Assembly (NCBI GenBank): GCA_947503105.1
Contig: CANNCM010000005.1
Span: 1 to 64,000, forward strand
Reading direction: 5' to 3'
Source of the DNA: an uncultured Flavobacteriaceae bacterium
GTDB lineage: Bacteria; Bacteroidota; Bacteroidia; Flavobacteriales; Flavobacteriaceae
Length of the DNA stretch: 64,000 bases
The position numbers and the translations under genes are program-made. Positions 16,785 to 27,651 of this stretch are shown here, piece by piece; position 1 is the first letter of the stretch; each line of letters begins with the position of its first letter. The notes below the pieces were generated by a model that made no database searches, had not been told where the DNA came from, and saw only the letters and a list, made by a program, of their open reading frames with translations.

Positions 16785-16792
16785 TAACTTTG
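16785..16792 (+). promoter_or_regulatory. Bacteroidetes-type -7 element upstream of lptD-like gene
   Basis: TAACTTTG matches the Bacteroidetes -7 consensus TAnnTTTG exactly and lies 47 bases before the TTG start at 16840. I see no good TTG box at the usual -33 distance, so the assignment is tentative. Confidence 0.45.
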
Positions 16793-16839
16793 GTGCTTCA
16801 AAAACCAAGCCATTCAATACAAAAATACAGCTAAAAGCA

Positions 16840-19539
16840 TTGAAAACAACATTCTTTCAACTACTTTTTATCTTAAGTTTTACAGTGCTTACTAACAAAA
16901 TTGGTGCAGCTCAGGATCTTCCTAAGCCCTCAACAGAAGTTCCTGTTTCTTTGCCATCTTCAAAAAAAATTGTTTTGGATACTTTGCCAAAAAATGACTC
17001 TACTCAGGTTCAAAAAGATTCCATTGGTAGGGATAGTATTGTAAAACCAAAAGGGTTTTTGGAAGGGATTGTGAAGTATAAGGCAAAAGATTATACCTCT
17101 GTAAATCAAAAAACACAAAAAATTTACTTATACAATGAAGCCGAGGTTCAATATCAAGATATGGATATAAAATCTGGGGTGATCACTATCGATTATGCCA
17201 ATGATTTGGTGTATGCAGGCCGATTAAAAGACTCGTTAGGCAATTATTCTCAGGCTCCTGTTTTCAAGCAAGGAAGCGATGTTGTTGAACCCGATTCTAT
17301 TGTGTTTAATATGAAAACAAAAAAAGCTTTGATTTGGAATTCTAAAACAGAGCAACAAGGCGGTAGGATTATTTCTAAACTTACTAAAAAAGAGAATGAT
17401 TCTGTTTATTTTGTAAAGCGTGCAAAATTTACAACCTCTGAGAATGAAGAAAATCCTGAGTATTATTTTCTTTTGCGTAAAGCTAAGGTTGTACCAGGAA
17501 AAAAAGTGGTTACTGGACTTACAAATATGTTTATTGCCGATGTCCCCACTCCTATTGGTTTGCCTTTTGCTTTTTTTCCATTAACTAAAAAAAGAACTTC
17601 TGGTGTTATTTTTCCGTCGTTTGGTGAGCAAAACAATAGAGGTTATTTTCTACAAAATGGAGGGTATTATTTTGCCTTAAGTGATTATATAGATTTGGCC
17701 ACTTTAGGGGATTATTATACCAATGGAAGTTATGGGTTACGCTTAGAAAGTAATTATGCGGTCCGATATAAATTTAGAGGGACATTGAGTTTCCGTTATG
17801 AGAATCTAATCAATAGCGAAAGAGGTTTTCCTGATTATTCTAAAAGTATAATTTATAATTTGCGCTGGAATCAAAGTCAAGATAGTAAATCCAATCCTAG
17901 TTCACGGTTTTCGGCCTCTGTAAATTTGGGGAGTAGTACGTATTATCAAGAATCAATCAATCAACTTAATACGTCCAATTTTTTGAACAATACATTGGCT
18001 TCATCGGTTTCGTACTCAAAAACTTTTCGAGGCGAACCGCAAGTCAATATCAGTGTAACTGCAACCCATTCTCAAAATACAAACACAGAAACAATAAATA
18101 TGACGCTTCCAACATTTCAAGGAAGTGTAGATCGTATTTTCCCTTTTGCGCCAAAAACAGGAAGTAAAAAAGGAGCTTTTCAGAATATTAATTTTCAATA
18201 TAATGTTCGTGGCGAAAATCGTATTCAAACTACAGATTCTTTATTCTTTAAAAAAGAAATGTTTGACGATGCTAAAGCAGGGTTGCAACATACTATTCCG
18301 ATAAGCACTAACTTTAAGCTTTTCAAATATTTCAGTATGAGTACAAGTACCAATTTAAATCACAGTTGGACTTTTAAAACCATACAAAAAGAATATGATA
18401 TTGATAACCAGGAAGTTATCACAACAGAAAAAAAAGGATTTGATTCCTACACTACCTATAATTTTAGCGCTAGTTTGGGAACCACTATTTATGGGCTTTT
18501 CAATTTTGGTGAAGACAAAAAAATTCAAGCCATACGACACGTGATGCGTCCTTCTTTAAGCTATAGTGTTTCTCCATCCTTTGAGCAATATTATGACAAC
18601 TATGAAGTGGTTAGCGCAGACGGCTTGACCAGCGATCAAGTGGAATACAGTAGATTTGAACAATCTCTTTTTGGCGCTCCTGGTAACCGCTACTCAAGTA
18701 ATATAGGATTTTCCTTGACGAATAATCTAGAGGCAAAAGTTCGGGACAGAGACAGTACAGCTACAGAGCCAAAGAAAATATTTTTATTGAATTCGCTTAA
18801 TTTTTCTACAAATTATAATTTGGCAAGCGATTCTTTAAATTGGAGTCCCGTAAGAATGTCTGGTGGAACACAATTATTTGACAATAAAATGAGTTTAAAC
18901 TTTGGTGCCACATTAGACCCATATGCCTTAGACAATAACAATAAGAAAATTAATACCTTTAATATTGACAATGGTGGTAGCTTGTTTCGTATTTCAGGTG
19001 CAAATTTGACGATGAGCTACAATCTTTCTAGTGATACTTTTGGTGGTGATGATTCAAATGATAATGATGCCGCAACACAAGAGTCTTTACGTAGCGGTGG
19101 CCGTGCAGACGATCTATTTGGAAAACCACAGGATTTTGCCGATAGACGCCTTAGTGGTGACAGAAAAGAAGATGAAGATCCCTCACCGACAGATTTATAT
19201 AAATATAAAATCCCTTGGAGTTTGCGTCTCGCTTATGCTGTTAACTACAATAATTCTAGACGTCAAAACGAAATTTCTTCACATTCGCTCATGTTTTCTG
19301 GAGATATTGAATTATCTCCGCGTTGGAGTGTTGGTGCTTCTTCTGGGTATGATTTTAAGAATAAAGGATTCACCTATACACAACTGCGCTTCGAGAGAGA
19401 TTTGGAAAGTTGGCGTATGAACTTTTCTTGGATTCCTTTTAGTAATCGAAGTTCATGGAATTTCTTTATTGGTATTCGCTCAAGTATTCTTAGTGATATT
19501 AAATACGATAAACAACGACAACGCGACAAAACGCTTTAA
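16840..19539 (+). CDS. LptD-like outer-membrane LPS assembly protein
   Basis: This 899-residue protein has a signal peptide (MKTTFFQLLFILSF to about residue 24) and a short OstA/LptA-like N-terminal domain (about 70-215). The rest is a large beta-barrel rich in alternating aromatic strands, with NRGYFLQNGGYYFALSDYID as a typical LptD-region stretch. It probably inserts lipopolysaccharide into the outer leaflet. The start codon is TTG at 16840; it gives a complete signal peptide and no in-frame ATG sits sensibly upstream. ridA follows within 10 bases of the stop. Confidence 0.88.
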   Translation: MKTTFFQLLFILSFTVLTNKIGAAQDLPKPSTEVPVSLPSSKKIVLDTLPKNDSTQVQKDSIGRDSIVKPKGFLEGIVKYKAKDYTSVNQKTQKIYLYNEAEVQYQDMDIKSGVITIDYANDLVYAGRLKDSLGNYSQAPVFKQGSDVVEPDSIVFNMKTKKALIWNSKTEQQGGRIISKLTKKENDSVYFVKRAKFTTSENEENPEYYFLLRKAKVVPGKKVVTGLTNMFIADVPTPIGLPFAFFPLTKKRTSGVIFPSFGEQNNRGYFLQNGGYYFALSDYIDLATLGDYYTNGSYGLRLESNYAVRYKFRGTLSFRYENLINSERGFPDYSKSIIYNLRWNQSQDSKSNPSSRFSASVNLGSSTYYQESINQLNTSNFLNNTLASSVSYSKTFRGEPQVNISVTATHSQNTNTETINMTLPTFQGSVDRIFPFAPKTGSKKGAFQNINFQYNVRGENRIQTTDSLFFKKEMFDDAKAGLQHTIPISTNFKLFKYFSMSTSTNLNHSWTFKTIQKEYDIDNQEVITTEKKGFDSYTTYNFSASLGTTIYGLFNFGEDKKIQAIRHVMRPSLSYSVSPSFEQYYDNYEVVSADGLTSDQVEYSRFEQSLFGAPGNRYSSNIGFSLTNNLEAKVRDRDSTATEPKKIFLLNSLNFSTNYNLASDSLNWSPVRMSGGTQLFDNKMSLNFGATLDPYALDNNNKKINTFNIDNGGSLFRISGANLTMSYNLSSDTFGGDDSNDNDAATQESLRSGGRADDLFGKPQDFADRRLSGDRKEDEDPSPTDLYKYKIPWSLRLAYAVNYNNSRRQNEISSHSLMFSGDIELSPRWSVGASSGYDFKNKGFTYTQLRFERDLESWRMNFSWIPFSNRSSWNFFIGIRSSILSDIKYDKQRQRDKTL

Positions 19540-19549
19540 CAACTTTGAA

Positions 19550-19930
19550 ATGAAAAAAATTATAACAACGGCCAATGCCCCTGCTCCAATTGGCCCATAC
19601 AATCAAGCGGTGCTTTTGGGAGATCTTCTTTATACTTCTGGGCAAATTGCAATAGATCCAAAAACTGGCGCCTTAGAAATTGATGATATTGAGTCTGAAA
19701 CGACTTTAGTTATGGAAAATATAAAAGCTATTTTGGAAGCTGCAGATATGACTTTTGAAAATGTTGTAAAATCTTCAATTTTTGTTTCGGACATGCACAA
19801 TTTTTCAAAAATAAATAAGGTCTATGGCAAGTACTTCAACAGCGCCACTGCGCCTGCAAGAGAAACTGTAGAGGTTGCCAATTTACCAAAATTTGTAAAC
19901 TTAGAGATTAGTGTAATCGCTTCGAGATAA
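19550..19930 (+). CDS. RidA/YjgF-family enamine deaminase
   Basis: The ATG at 19550 gives the usual 126-residue RidA chain starting MKKIITTANAPAPIGPYNQA; the ORF-track start at 19469 lies inside the lptD-like gene and is rejected. Conserved parts are SGQIAIDPKTGAL and ARETVEVANLPK, whose arginine binds substrate carboxylate. RidA hydrolyses reactive enamine/imine intermediates formed by PLP enzymes, and acts as a trimer in the cytosol. It starts 10 bases after the preceding stop. Confidence 0.93.
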   Translation: MKKIITTANAPAPIGPYNQAVLLGDLLYTSGQIAIDPKTGALEIDDIESETTLVMENIKAILEAADMTFENVVKSSIFVSDMHNFSKINKVYGKYFNSATAPARETVEVANLPKFVNLEISVIASR

Positions 19931-19936
19931 AGGACT

Positions 19937-20809
19937 TTAAACCGCTTTTATTTGTCGCACATGGTATTCGGCCAATCCTTCTATTGGACGCCTTTGAAAA
20001 TTACCAATAGTAAAACCATATTCTTGTGCAACTTCTTTAATTTCTCTTTGTAGAAAAAATGAAATAGAACCCGCAAAATGAACTGGAACTGTTTTGATTT
20101 CATCTCTAAATTGCATGATCATTGTTTCAACAAAAGACCTCAATCCTTTTTTGATAACCTTTTGTACGTATTCCGATTCTTTGTTTAAAATCAAAAACTC
20201 TGCAAAAGTAGCTAGATATGCATTTGGATTGGGCTTTTTATAAAGATTAACCTTGATAAAGTCGTCATCCATATTGTAACGTGTTTTGAAAATTAATTTC
20301 AAATCATGTGGCATGAAATTAAAATAATAATCTCTCAACAATTGGCGTCCGAAATAATTTCCGGAAGCATCATCCATTATGGAATATCCTAGCGATATAA
20401 CTCTTTGGTGAATATTTTTACCATCAAAATAAGTACAATTTGAACCCGTTCCTAATATGCATACCACGGCAGGATCATGCTCTAGTCCTACTGTAGAAAA
20501 TATGGCGGCATAGGTATCTTCTTTGACATCTACAACTGCATTTGTAAAAATTGATCGCAAGACTTTTTTAAGCATAAGGGGCGCTTCTACCGTACCGCAA
20601 CCCGCACCATAAAAAAACACATGATTTACATCTAATCTATGATCGGTAAGTATTTTATTTTCATTAATGATATCGAACGCTTCATTTTCGGAAATGATAG
20701 CTGGATTTAACCCTTTGGTGCGTTGTTTTTCAAAAACTTGATGGCCAGTTTTTGGGTCTATTGCTATCCAATCACATTTGGTAGAACCGCTGTCTATGAT
20801 AAAAATCAT
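19937..20809 (-). CDS. BadF/BadG-type ATPase, probable N-acetylglucosamine kinase
   Basis: A 290-residue ASKHA-fold kinase. The phosphate-binding loops read DSGSTKCDW near the N terminus and LGTGSNCTYFDG in the middle, and DDASGNYFGRQLL fits the BadF/NAGK group. The ATG at 20809 starts directly at MIFIIDSGSTKCDW; the ORF-track start adds 12 residues and overlaps the terminator region. Relatives phosphorylate N-acetylglucosamine from cell-wall recycling, which would fit the NagZ-like enzyme at 7080-9989. The substrate is inferred, not shown. Confidence 0.8.
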   Translation of the reverse strand: MIFIIDSGSTKCDWIAIDPKTGHQVFEKQRTKGLNPAIISENEAFDIINENKILTDHRLDVNHVFFYGAGCGTVEAPLMLKKVLRSIFTNAVVDVKEDTYAAIFSTVGLEHDPAVVCILGTGSNCTYFDGKNIHQRVISLGYSIMDDASGNYFGRQLLRDYYFNFMPHDLKLIFKTRYNMDDDFIKVNLYKKPNPNAYLATFAEFLILNKESEYVQKVIKKGLRSFVETMIMQFRDEIKTVPVHFAGSISFFLQREIKEVAQEYGFTIGNFQRRPIEGLAEYHVRQIKAV

Positions 20810-20829
20810 GAAAATAGTATAAGTGTAAT

Positions 20830-20863
20830 AACCATACTGCTCCAAAATTGGAGCAGTATGGTT
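20830..20863 (-). terminator. Perfect 14-bp hairpin between gapA and the kinase gene
   Basis: AACCATACTGCTCC pairs fully with GGAGCAGTATGGTT around a 6-base loop, six bases after the gapA stop. The minus-strand side lacks a strong T-run, so it may act as a weak terminator or a 3' mRNA-stabilising structure separating abundant gapA message from the downstream kinase. Confidence 0.75.
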
Positions 20864-20869
20864 TAAAAA

Positions 20870-21907
<1,038 letters not shown>

Positions 21908-22894
21908 TTATGTACTCATGATATCTGACACTCTGAGAAGTTCTGTATCAATTTTTGAATGTCCTTTTACAGCTTTATCGATTGGATATAATTCCAATTT
22001 GTTATTGATAGTACCTACCATAACATTATTTTTTCCTTCCATCAAGGACTCTACAGCTTTTACACCCATTCTTGAAGCGAGCACGCGATCAAAACATGAT
22101 GGCGAACCTCCTCGCTGCATGTGCCCCAAAACGGATACCCTTACATCGTATCCTTTAAGGTGTTCCTCCACATAATCGCGAAGCTCAAAAACATTTTTTC
22201 CTGTTTTGTCGCCTTCTGCTACAACAACAATACTGGAAGATTTTCCGGTATGCTTGCTTTTTTCTAATGATTCTAGTAATCGATCGAGTCCTAAATCTTC
22301 TTCGGGGACTAAAATTTCTTCTGCACCAGAGCCAACTCCTGCATTTAATGCAATATGTCCAACGTCTCTACCCATGACTTCAACAAAAAATAAACGCTTA
22401 TGTGAACTCGCAGTATCTCTAATTTTATCGATAGCTTCTACCGCAGTGTTTAGTGCTGTATCGTATCCTAACGTAAAATTGGTTCCAACAATATCATTGT
22501 CAATAGTTCCTGGTATTCCAATAACGGGGTAATCAAATTCTTCATTAAAAACCATACCTCCTGTGAAAGTACCATCACCTCCAATAAGGACTAAAGCTTC
22601 AATACCACTTTTCTGGAGCTGATCGTGCGCTAATTCTCTACCCTCTTTTGTTCTAAACCGATCGGATCGAGCAGACTTTAAAAACGTCCCTCCTTTATTG
22701 ATAATATTATTAACACTACGGGCGTCTAGTACTTTAAAATCACCATCAATCATACCCTCGTATCCCCTGTAGATCCCCACACATTCTATGTTGTGAAAAG
22801 CACAGGTACGCACCACAGATCTGATCGCTGCATTCATTCCTGGAGAATCGCCACCAGATGTTAAAACACCTATTTTTTTTATTGTATTTGCCAT
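21908..22894 (-). CDS. pfkA: ATP-dependent 6-phosphofructokinase
   Basis: Phosphorylates fructose 6-phosphate in the committed step of glycolysis. Visible motifs are GGDSPGMNAAIRSVV (ATP site), GGDGTFTGG, the catalytic GIPGTIDNDI, MGRDVGHIAL and VLGHMQRGGSPSCFDR. The GGDGT loop indicates ATP rather than pyrophosphate as donor (PPi enzymes carry GGDDS-like loops). At 328 residues it is the bacterial allosteric type. The 155-bp spacer upstream separates it from tamB. Confidence 0.97.
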   Translation of the reverse strand: MANTIKKIGVLTSGGDSPGMNAAIRSVVRTCAFHNIECVGIYRGYEGMIDGDFKVLDARSVNNIINKGGTFLKSARSDRFRTKEGRELAHDQLQKSGIEALVLIGGDGTFTGGMVFNEEFDYPVIGIPGTIDNDIVGTNFTLGYDTALNTAVEAIDKIRDTASSHKRLFFVEVMGRDVGHIALNAGVGSGAEEILVPEEDLGLDRLLESLEKSKHTGKSSSIVVVAEGDKTGKNVFELRDYVEEHLKGYDVRVSVLGHMQRGGSPSCFDRVLASRMGVKAVESLMEGKNNVMVGTINNKLELYPIDKAVKGHSKIDTELLRVSDIMST

Positions 22895-23050
22895 AATTTT
22901 ACAGCTTTATTTGGCTAAAATAAAAAACTTCTTATTGAATATTATACAGTAAAGCACTTAATTTTCGGACAATTCAAAATTCAAACGTTTTCGTTAATAA
23001 CTATTCTATTTTAAGTAGAAAAACTTAAGTATTAAGCAGATTTATAAAGC

Positions 23051-26000
23051 TTATTTTTTGAATTTCATATAATCCGGAAGAACTGATGTTTTGGAGTTTT
23101 TTTTGGTTTGAGAGTCTTCTTTTTTGTTCTTTTTTGAAAACAATTCTTCAAACAACTCTCTCAAGTTGTCAAACTCAATAGTGTAGGAAACTCCAAGGCC
23201 TTGTGTATAGCCTATTTGTTCTCCAAAATTTTGAATGCTATTTTCTCTATTGAAAAACTTGAGCGAAAGTGTTCTATCCTCATTGAGTAAAACTTGAACT
23301 TCAAAATCTCCTGCTACCGTTGTTTCACTAACGCCACCAACTGGCACACCTACTTTACCATTAATCAATACATTGTCACTAATTTTTGTAGATAATGTAA
23401 CCCCCACCCTACTGTCTGTTTCATATTCGGGTGTGTTTTTACCAATGTCTAGGTCGAGACCCATTTTTACCTTATTTTCTTCATCGGAAAAAATAGCGTT
23501 CAAAACGTTTGTAACTCCGTCAGAGACCAATTCAAATGCGTCTTGTGAATCTAAGGCAAGTTTACTTCTAAACGATCCTGTTGCAAGTAGGGATAAGGCC
23601 TGAAAATCTCTTTTATCTTTGTCGCGAAGACGATCTCTTAGCTCGCTTCTCAATGCAGAATTGACGTTTGGAAATCGAAGATCAAATTCTAAATCTGGTT
23701 TTTCGAGTGCGCCTCTAAGATTAGTTACAACTTCTACAGGAATGGTTTGATTGATTGGATTGTCTAAAAGTACAGAAGGATTTACATTGATATCATCATA
23801 AATGGCTTCAATGTTAATTTCAGCTTTTAGTGGATCACCTTCCCAAACTAATGAACCGTCTTTTACAAGTTTAAATTTTTTCTGAATTAATCGTCCTAAA
23901 CTATAGTTATAATAACCAGAAAGCACCAGAAAATCTCCAAACATCAAAAATTTATCATTGGTGTTGATCTGTGCCAGCATACTTCCATTTCCACGCCCGC
24001 GAATAGAACTTCCAGTTTCTTTATCAATCACGATTTCAATTTCGGCATCATCTGTAACATCCATATTAAACTCCATCTCAACTCCTTGAATATCGTCTAA
24101 CTTTATGGATCTCCCTTGAGTTTTTCTGAGTTTTTCTTTTGGACTAAGAAACTTTATGTACGAATTTTCGCTTATCATTTCACTATCATTTAGTGGAATT
24201 TTAAAAATTGTTCCTTTTGAGGTGGTTACATTGGCCTCTATAAATAGTTGATTCATAGGGCCAGTAATATTGATATTTCCTGCCACAAAACCAGTACCAT
24301 AATACAAAGACTCCTCCGTTTCTTTGGTGTTGAGAACCAACAAGCGGTTAGAATCAATATCTAAATTTAAGGCCCAATCGCTAAAATTGGTATGACTCAT
24401 AACCCCGCTCAAAACACCAGCAGAAGAAAATGCCGTATCTTTTAATTGAGCTGATTTGAACACAAAACTTTGTGAAACCAAATCGACTTTTGTGTTGTCT
24501 GCAAAAGCATAATCCACATTTAAGTATGGCACAGACATTCCTCCTTGATTGAGCCACAAAGCGCCATTAATTTGAGGATTTTGTAACCGTCCTGTTATTG
24601 TAGAATTCCCAGTAACTTTACCTCTAATTTTTGTAATAACTCCACTCCCAAAAGGCCCCAATGGATCAAGTAAAAAATCTTTAAACTTTAGCTGTAAGTC
24701 TAGATTAGAATTTTCGCCAGAAACATCCAAATTCCCCTGAGCTGAAAAAGACTCATTTTTATCCTCTTTTATGGTAACATTGACGTCATAATTGGTAAGC
24801 GACGAATTCCCTTGAATATCCGCATTGAAAGCCCCCAAATTAAATTTATTAACTTCAAAATCATCGATAGTGAGCAATGATTTTGGAATAAAAATATTAT
24901 TTTGTTTTATGATATTTAATTCCCCATTAACAACCCCTCCTAACTGAAGACTATCAATCTCTGGGGTAACTTTGGCCAAATCAACATTATCAAATTTTAG
25001 ATTGATATTTCCAGAAAGAGAATCTTGTGTTTGAGCACTTAAAATCAATTTTTCGTCCATATAAGACATATCCATGTCCTGTATTGAAACTTTATTGAAA
25101 TTTGTATCAAAAATAAGTTTGTTTTTTGTATTATTTAACGCATTCAATTTCCATGGAATGGATTTAAAATTGACAAAAGATGGTTTAAGTCCAACAACAG
25201 AATTGTCACCTTCTTTGGTATAAAATAAATTAAAATCAAAGGCATCTTTATTTTGTTTTCCTCCTTTAAATTCAGATTTTATGTAAAGCGTGTCATTAAC
25301 AGTCAGGTTGATTAAACTAAAATCATTAGCGTTGTAAAAAGGGGTACTTAGACTATCCAACTCTACATAAGTATTAAAAATAGGATTGTCATTAATGAGC
25401 TGAACTTCAATTTTTTTGGCAAAATAATCTTCAACACTAATGTTTGGAGATTTGAATTTTAGGGTAAATTTCTTAGGGTTACTATCCAAAGTTCCTCGGA
25501 CAAAAGTATTGGCACCTACCTGAAGATTGGGGTAAAAAACTTCAATAATTTTATTATAAATTTTAAAATTAAAATTCATAAATTGATTTGGTGTGATATT
25601 GTCTGTCGAATATTGAGAATAGATTTCACTCAATGCATTTTTCAACATTTTAGGAATTTCTTTTACAATAAATTTCCCTTTGAAAGTTCCTCTTATAATT
25701 TCTGGCGAGTTGACAGAAATTGTTCGGACTCCATTAAGATCAAAGTCCGATAAAACCTGAAAATCTTTGAAATAATAATCGTCGTTTTGATTTTTGTACG
25801 AGGTATTATTAAATTTTAGAAACCCTCTTACATCGTCCAAGCTTGTTCCTTTCATGTCCATTGACACTTTGCCCTGAAAAACAGATATAGAATCGCGTGA
25901 AACTAGGTTTAATTCGTTCAAGTTTGCGTTTTGAATATCGGCGAAAAAATCATAAATATATTCCTCATCTGAAAAATCTACCAAACCCTTAAAATCCATT

Positions 26001-27436
26001 TTTAGGTTGTCTTCGGATACTGCGAGCAAACCATTAAAAACCTTATCCTCAATAAAACCTTCGATAATCAAATTTTTGTAAGCATATGAATTAACTTCAA
26101 AAACAGCACAATTTCCTATGATGTTGGATTGGAGTTTTTCTAATGTAAATCCCTTGCCTTGAAGCTTAAAATTAGATGTTATTTTTCCAAATTGGGGTTG
26201 ATTTAAAAGAGTACCCAAATCAAAATTTTCAAGTTGAATTTTTCCTCTATATTGAGCATCATCGATGGATTTAATTTTTGAGAAATGTAAATCGACATCA
26301 ACTGCACCTAGTTCTGTTGACGCTTCAAAATCAACATCAACAAGTGGTCCAGAAATTTGAGTATTCCCTTTTAGGGTAAACAATCCAAGGGAGGCAAGAT
26401 TTGAGGGGATATTTTCACCTAAAATTCGAGGCAAAATACGTTTCAAATCAGAATGCTTAGAAGTCAAACGGTTTATTTGACTTGTCATTTGAAAAGGTTT
26501 GGACTTGGAGTCTATTAAATTGACAAAATTGAATTGACCATCAATAAGCGTATTTCTATTGGACTTAAGTTGAAAGTTTTCAAGTGATAAATTATTAAGT
26601 GTTCCAGAAATTTCTGTGTCGAAGGTTACGTTTTCGGAAGCTCCAAATTCTGGAAAAAACACATTGAGTTCGCCAAGATTTATTGTACTATTTTTAAAGT
26701 TTGCTTTCAATTGAACTTTGTCTGAAAAATCTTTTAAATCTTCACGTTTGTAATTAAATTCTAGGTGGCCATCTACTTGCGAATTCAAAGACTGAATTTT
26801 TAAATTTTGGAAACGCATGGAAGACAAAGTGTACCTAAATTCGGTTTGAAGCAAATGCAGTTCTACGCCACGAGGATCGGAAAAACTTAAACCATTAATT
26901 TGTGTACTAACATTTGGACCAAATATTAAAAAATCGGAAACATTAATGTCTAGTTCTTGAAAATCTAGTATGCGTTTGCTTTCGCCTTTATTCTCATCAG
27001 TAAGAAGAAAATGTGAATTGGAAATAGTAATATCTTTTGAAGATAATTCAAATGGTGTTGCAGATTTCTTTTTCTTTCCATCTTCAAAACTACTTACAAA
27101 CACATCTAGGTTTGTGTCTTTTTCATCTTTGTATGTTTTGATATGAAAACGCAAACCATACAAATCTATATCTCCAAACAGAAGTTTATTATCATTTAAT
27201 TTTGCAAAATTCAGAATAGAGCTGTTCAATTCTTTGATCGCAATAAGTGTATCATTGTGATGATCTTTTATGAGAATATTTTTGAGTTCTAAATCGCCAT
27301 TAAACTGAAGACCAACTTTTTCTACATTTATAGCTGTGCCGTATTTAGAGTTGATTTTCTGTGTAGCGTAGGCACCTAACGAGGTTTGAATACTAGGAAT
27401 AGAAAACACCAATAACAAAATGAGAAATAGCAACAC
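23051..27436 (-). CDS. TamB-like translocation/assembly module protein
   Basis: This 1461-residue protein has an N-terminal hydrophobic anchor, a very long repetitive beta-strand region and a C-terminal TamB domain (DUF490; around 1080-1440 with RLIQKKFKLVKDGSLVWEGDP). Such bridge-like proteins span the periplasm and carry phospholipid or assist outer-membrane protein assembly. The ORF-track start is a GTG at 27436 and gives an anchor without the usual basic N terminus. The frame stays open upstream (to a stop at 27485) and encodes IKTRLNIFLRILAAL before that point, with only an ATT (27481) as possible start. The true start is therefore unsettled. Confidence 0.9.
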   Translation of the reverse strand: MLLFLILLLVFSIPSIQTSLGAYATQKINSKYGTAINVEKVGLQFNGDLELKNILIKDHHNDTLIAIKELNSSILNFAKLNDNKLLFGDIDLYGLRFHIKTYKDEKDTNLDVFVSSFEDGKKKKSATPFELSSKDITISNSHFLLTDENKGESKRILDFQELDINVSDFLIFGPNVSTQINGLSFSDPRGVELHLLQTEFRYTLSSMRFQNLKIQSLNSQVDGHLEFNYKREDLKDFSDKVQLKANFKNSTINLGELNVFFPEFGASENVTFDTEISGTLNNLSLENFQLKSNRNTLIDGQFNFVNLIDSKSKPFQMTSQINRLTSKHSDLKRILPRILGENIPSNLASLGLFTLKGNTQISGPLVDVDFEASTELGAVDVDLHFSKIKSIDDAQYRGKIQLENFDLGTLLNQPQFGKITSNFKLQGKGFTLEKLQSNIIGNCAVFEVNSYAYKNLIIEGFIEDKVFNGLLAVSEDNLKMDFKGLVDFSDEEYIYDFFADIQNANLNELNLVSRDSISVFQGKVSMDMKGTSLDDVRGFLKFNNTSYKNQNDDYYFKDFQVLSDFDLNGVRTISVNSPEIIRGTFKGKFIVKEIPKMLKNALSEIYSQYSTDNITPNQFMNFNFKIYNKIIEVFYPNLQVGANTFVRGTLDSNPKKFTLKFKSPNISVEDYFAKKIEVQLINDNPIFNTYVELDSLSTPFYNANDFSLINLTVNDTLYIKSEFKGGKQNKDAFDFNLFYTKEGDNSVVGLKPSFVNFKSIPWKLNALNNTKNKLIFDTNFNKVSIQDMDMSYMDEKLILSAQTQDSLSGNINLKFDNVDLAKVTPEIDSLQLGGVVNGELNIIKQNNIFIPKSLLTIDDFEVNKFNLGAFNADIQGNSSLTNYDVNVTIKEDKNESFSAQGNLDVSGENSNLDLQLKFKDFLLDPLGPFGSGVITKIRGKVTGNSTITGRLQNPQINGALWLNQGGMSVPYLNVDYAFADNTKVDLVSQSFVFKSAQLKDTAFSSAGVLSGVMSHTNFSDWALNLDIDSNRLLVLNTKETEESLYYGTGFVAGNINITGPMNQLFIEANVTTSKGTIFKIPLNDSEMISENSYIKFLSPKEKLRKTQGRSIKLDDIQGVEMEFNMDVTDDAEIEIVIDKETGSSIRGRGNGSMLAQINTNDKFLMFGDFLVLSGYYNYSLGRLIQKKFKLVKDGSLVWEGDPLKAEINIEAIYDDINVNPSVLLDNPINQTIPVEVVTNLRGALEKPDLEFDLRFPNVNSALRSELRDRLRDKDKRDFQALSLLATGSFRSKLALDSQDAFELVSDGVTNVLNAIFSDEENKVKMGLDLDIGKNTPEYETDSRVGVTLSTKISDNVLINGKVGVPVGGVSETTVAGDFEVQVLLNEDRTLSLKFFNRENSIQNFGEQIGYTQGLGVSYTIEFDNLRELFEELFSKKNKKEDSQTKKNSKTSVLPDYMKFKK

Positions 27437-27600
27437 AAGTGCAGCTAAAATTCTAAGAAATATGTTGAGTCGCGTTTTAATAAGTCAAAAGATAGTGTAA
27501 AATTATAAAATCAAAAAACAAACAAAAAATTTAAAAGCAATTTTACAGCATGCATCATTCATTTTTTATTTCTTTGTAAAACCAAATATTGACACTGCAA

Positions 27601-27608
27601 TAGTTTTG
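27601..27608 (+). promoter_or_regulatory. Probable -7 promoter element of tsaD
   Basis: TAGTTTTG fits the Bacteroidetes -7 consensus TAnnTTTG and lies 43 bases before the tsaD ATG. A TTTG at 27573-27576 is 24 bases upstream, slightly far for the -33 box. Confidence 0.4.
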
Positions 27609-27651
27609 CCAAACGTGTACAAAGAAAACGAATAAATAGAGTAAAGCTTCA

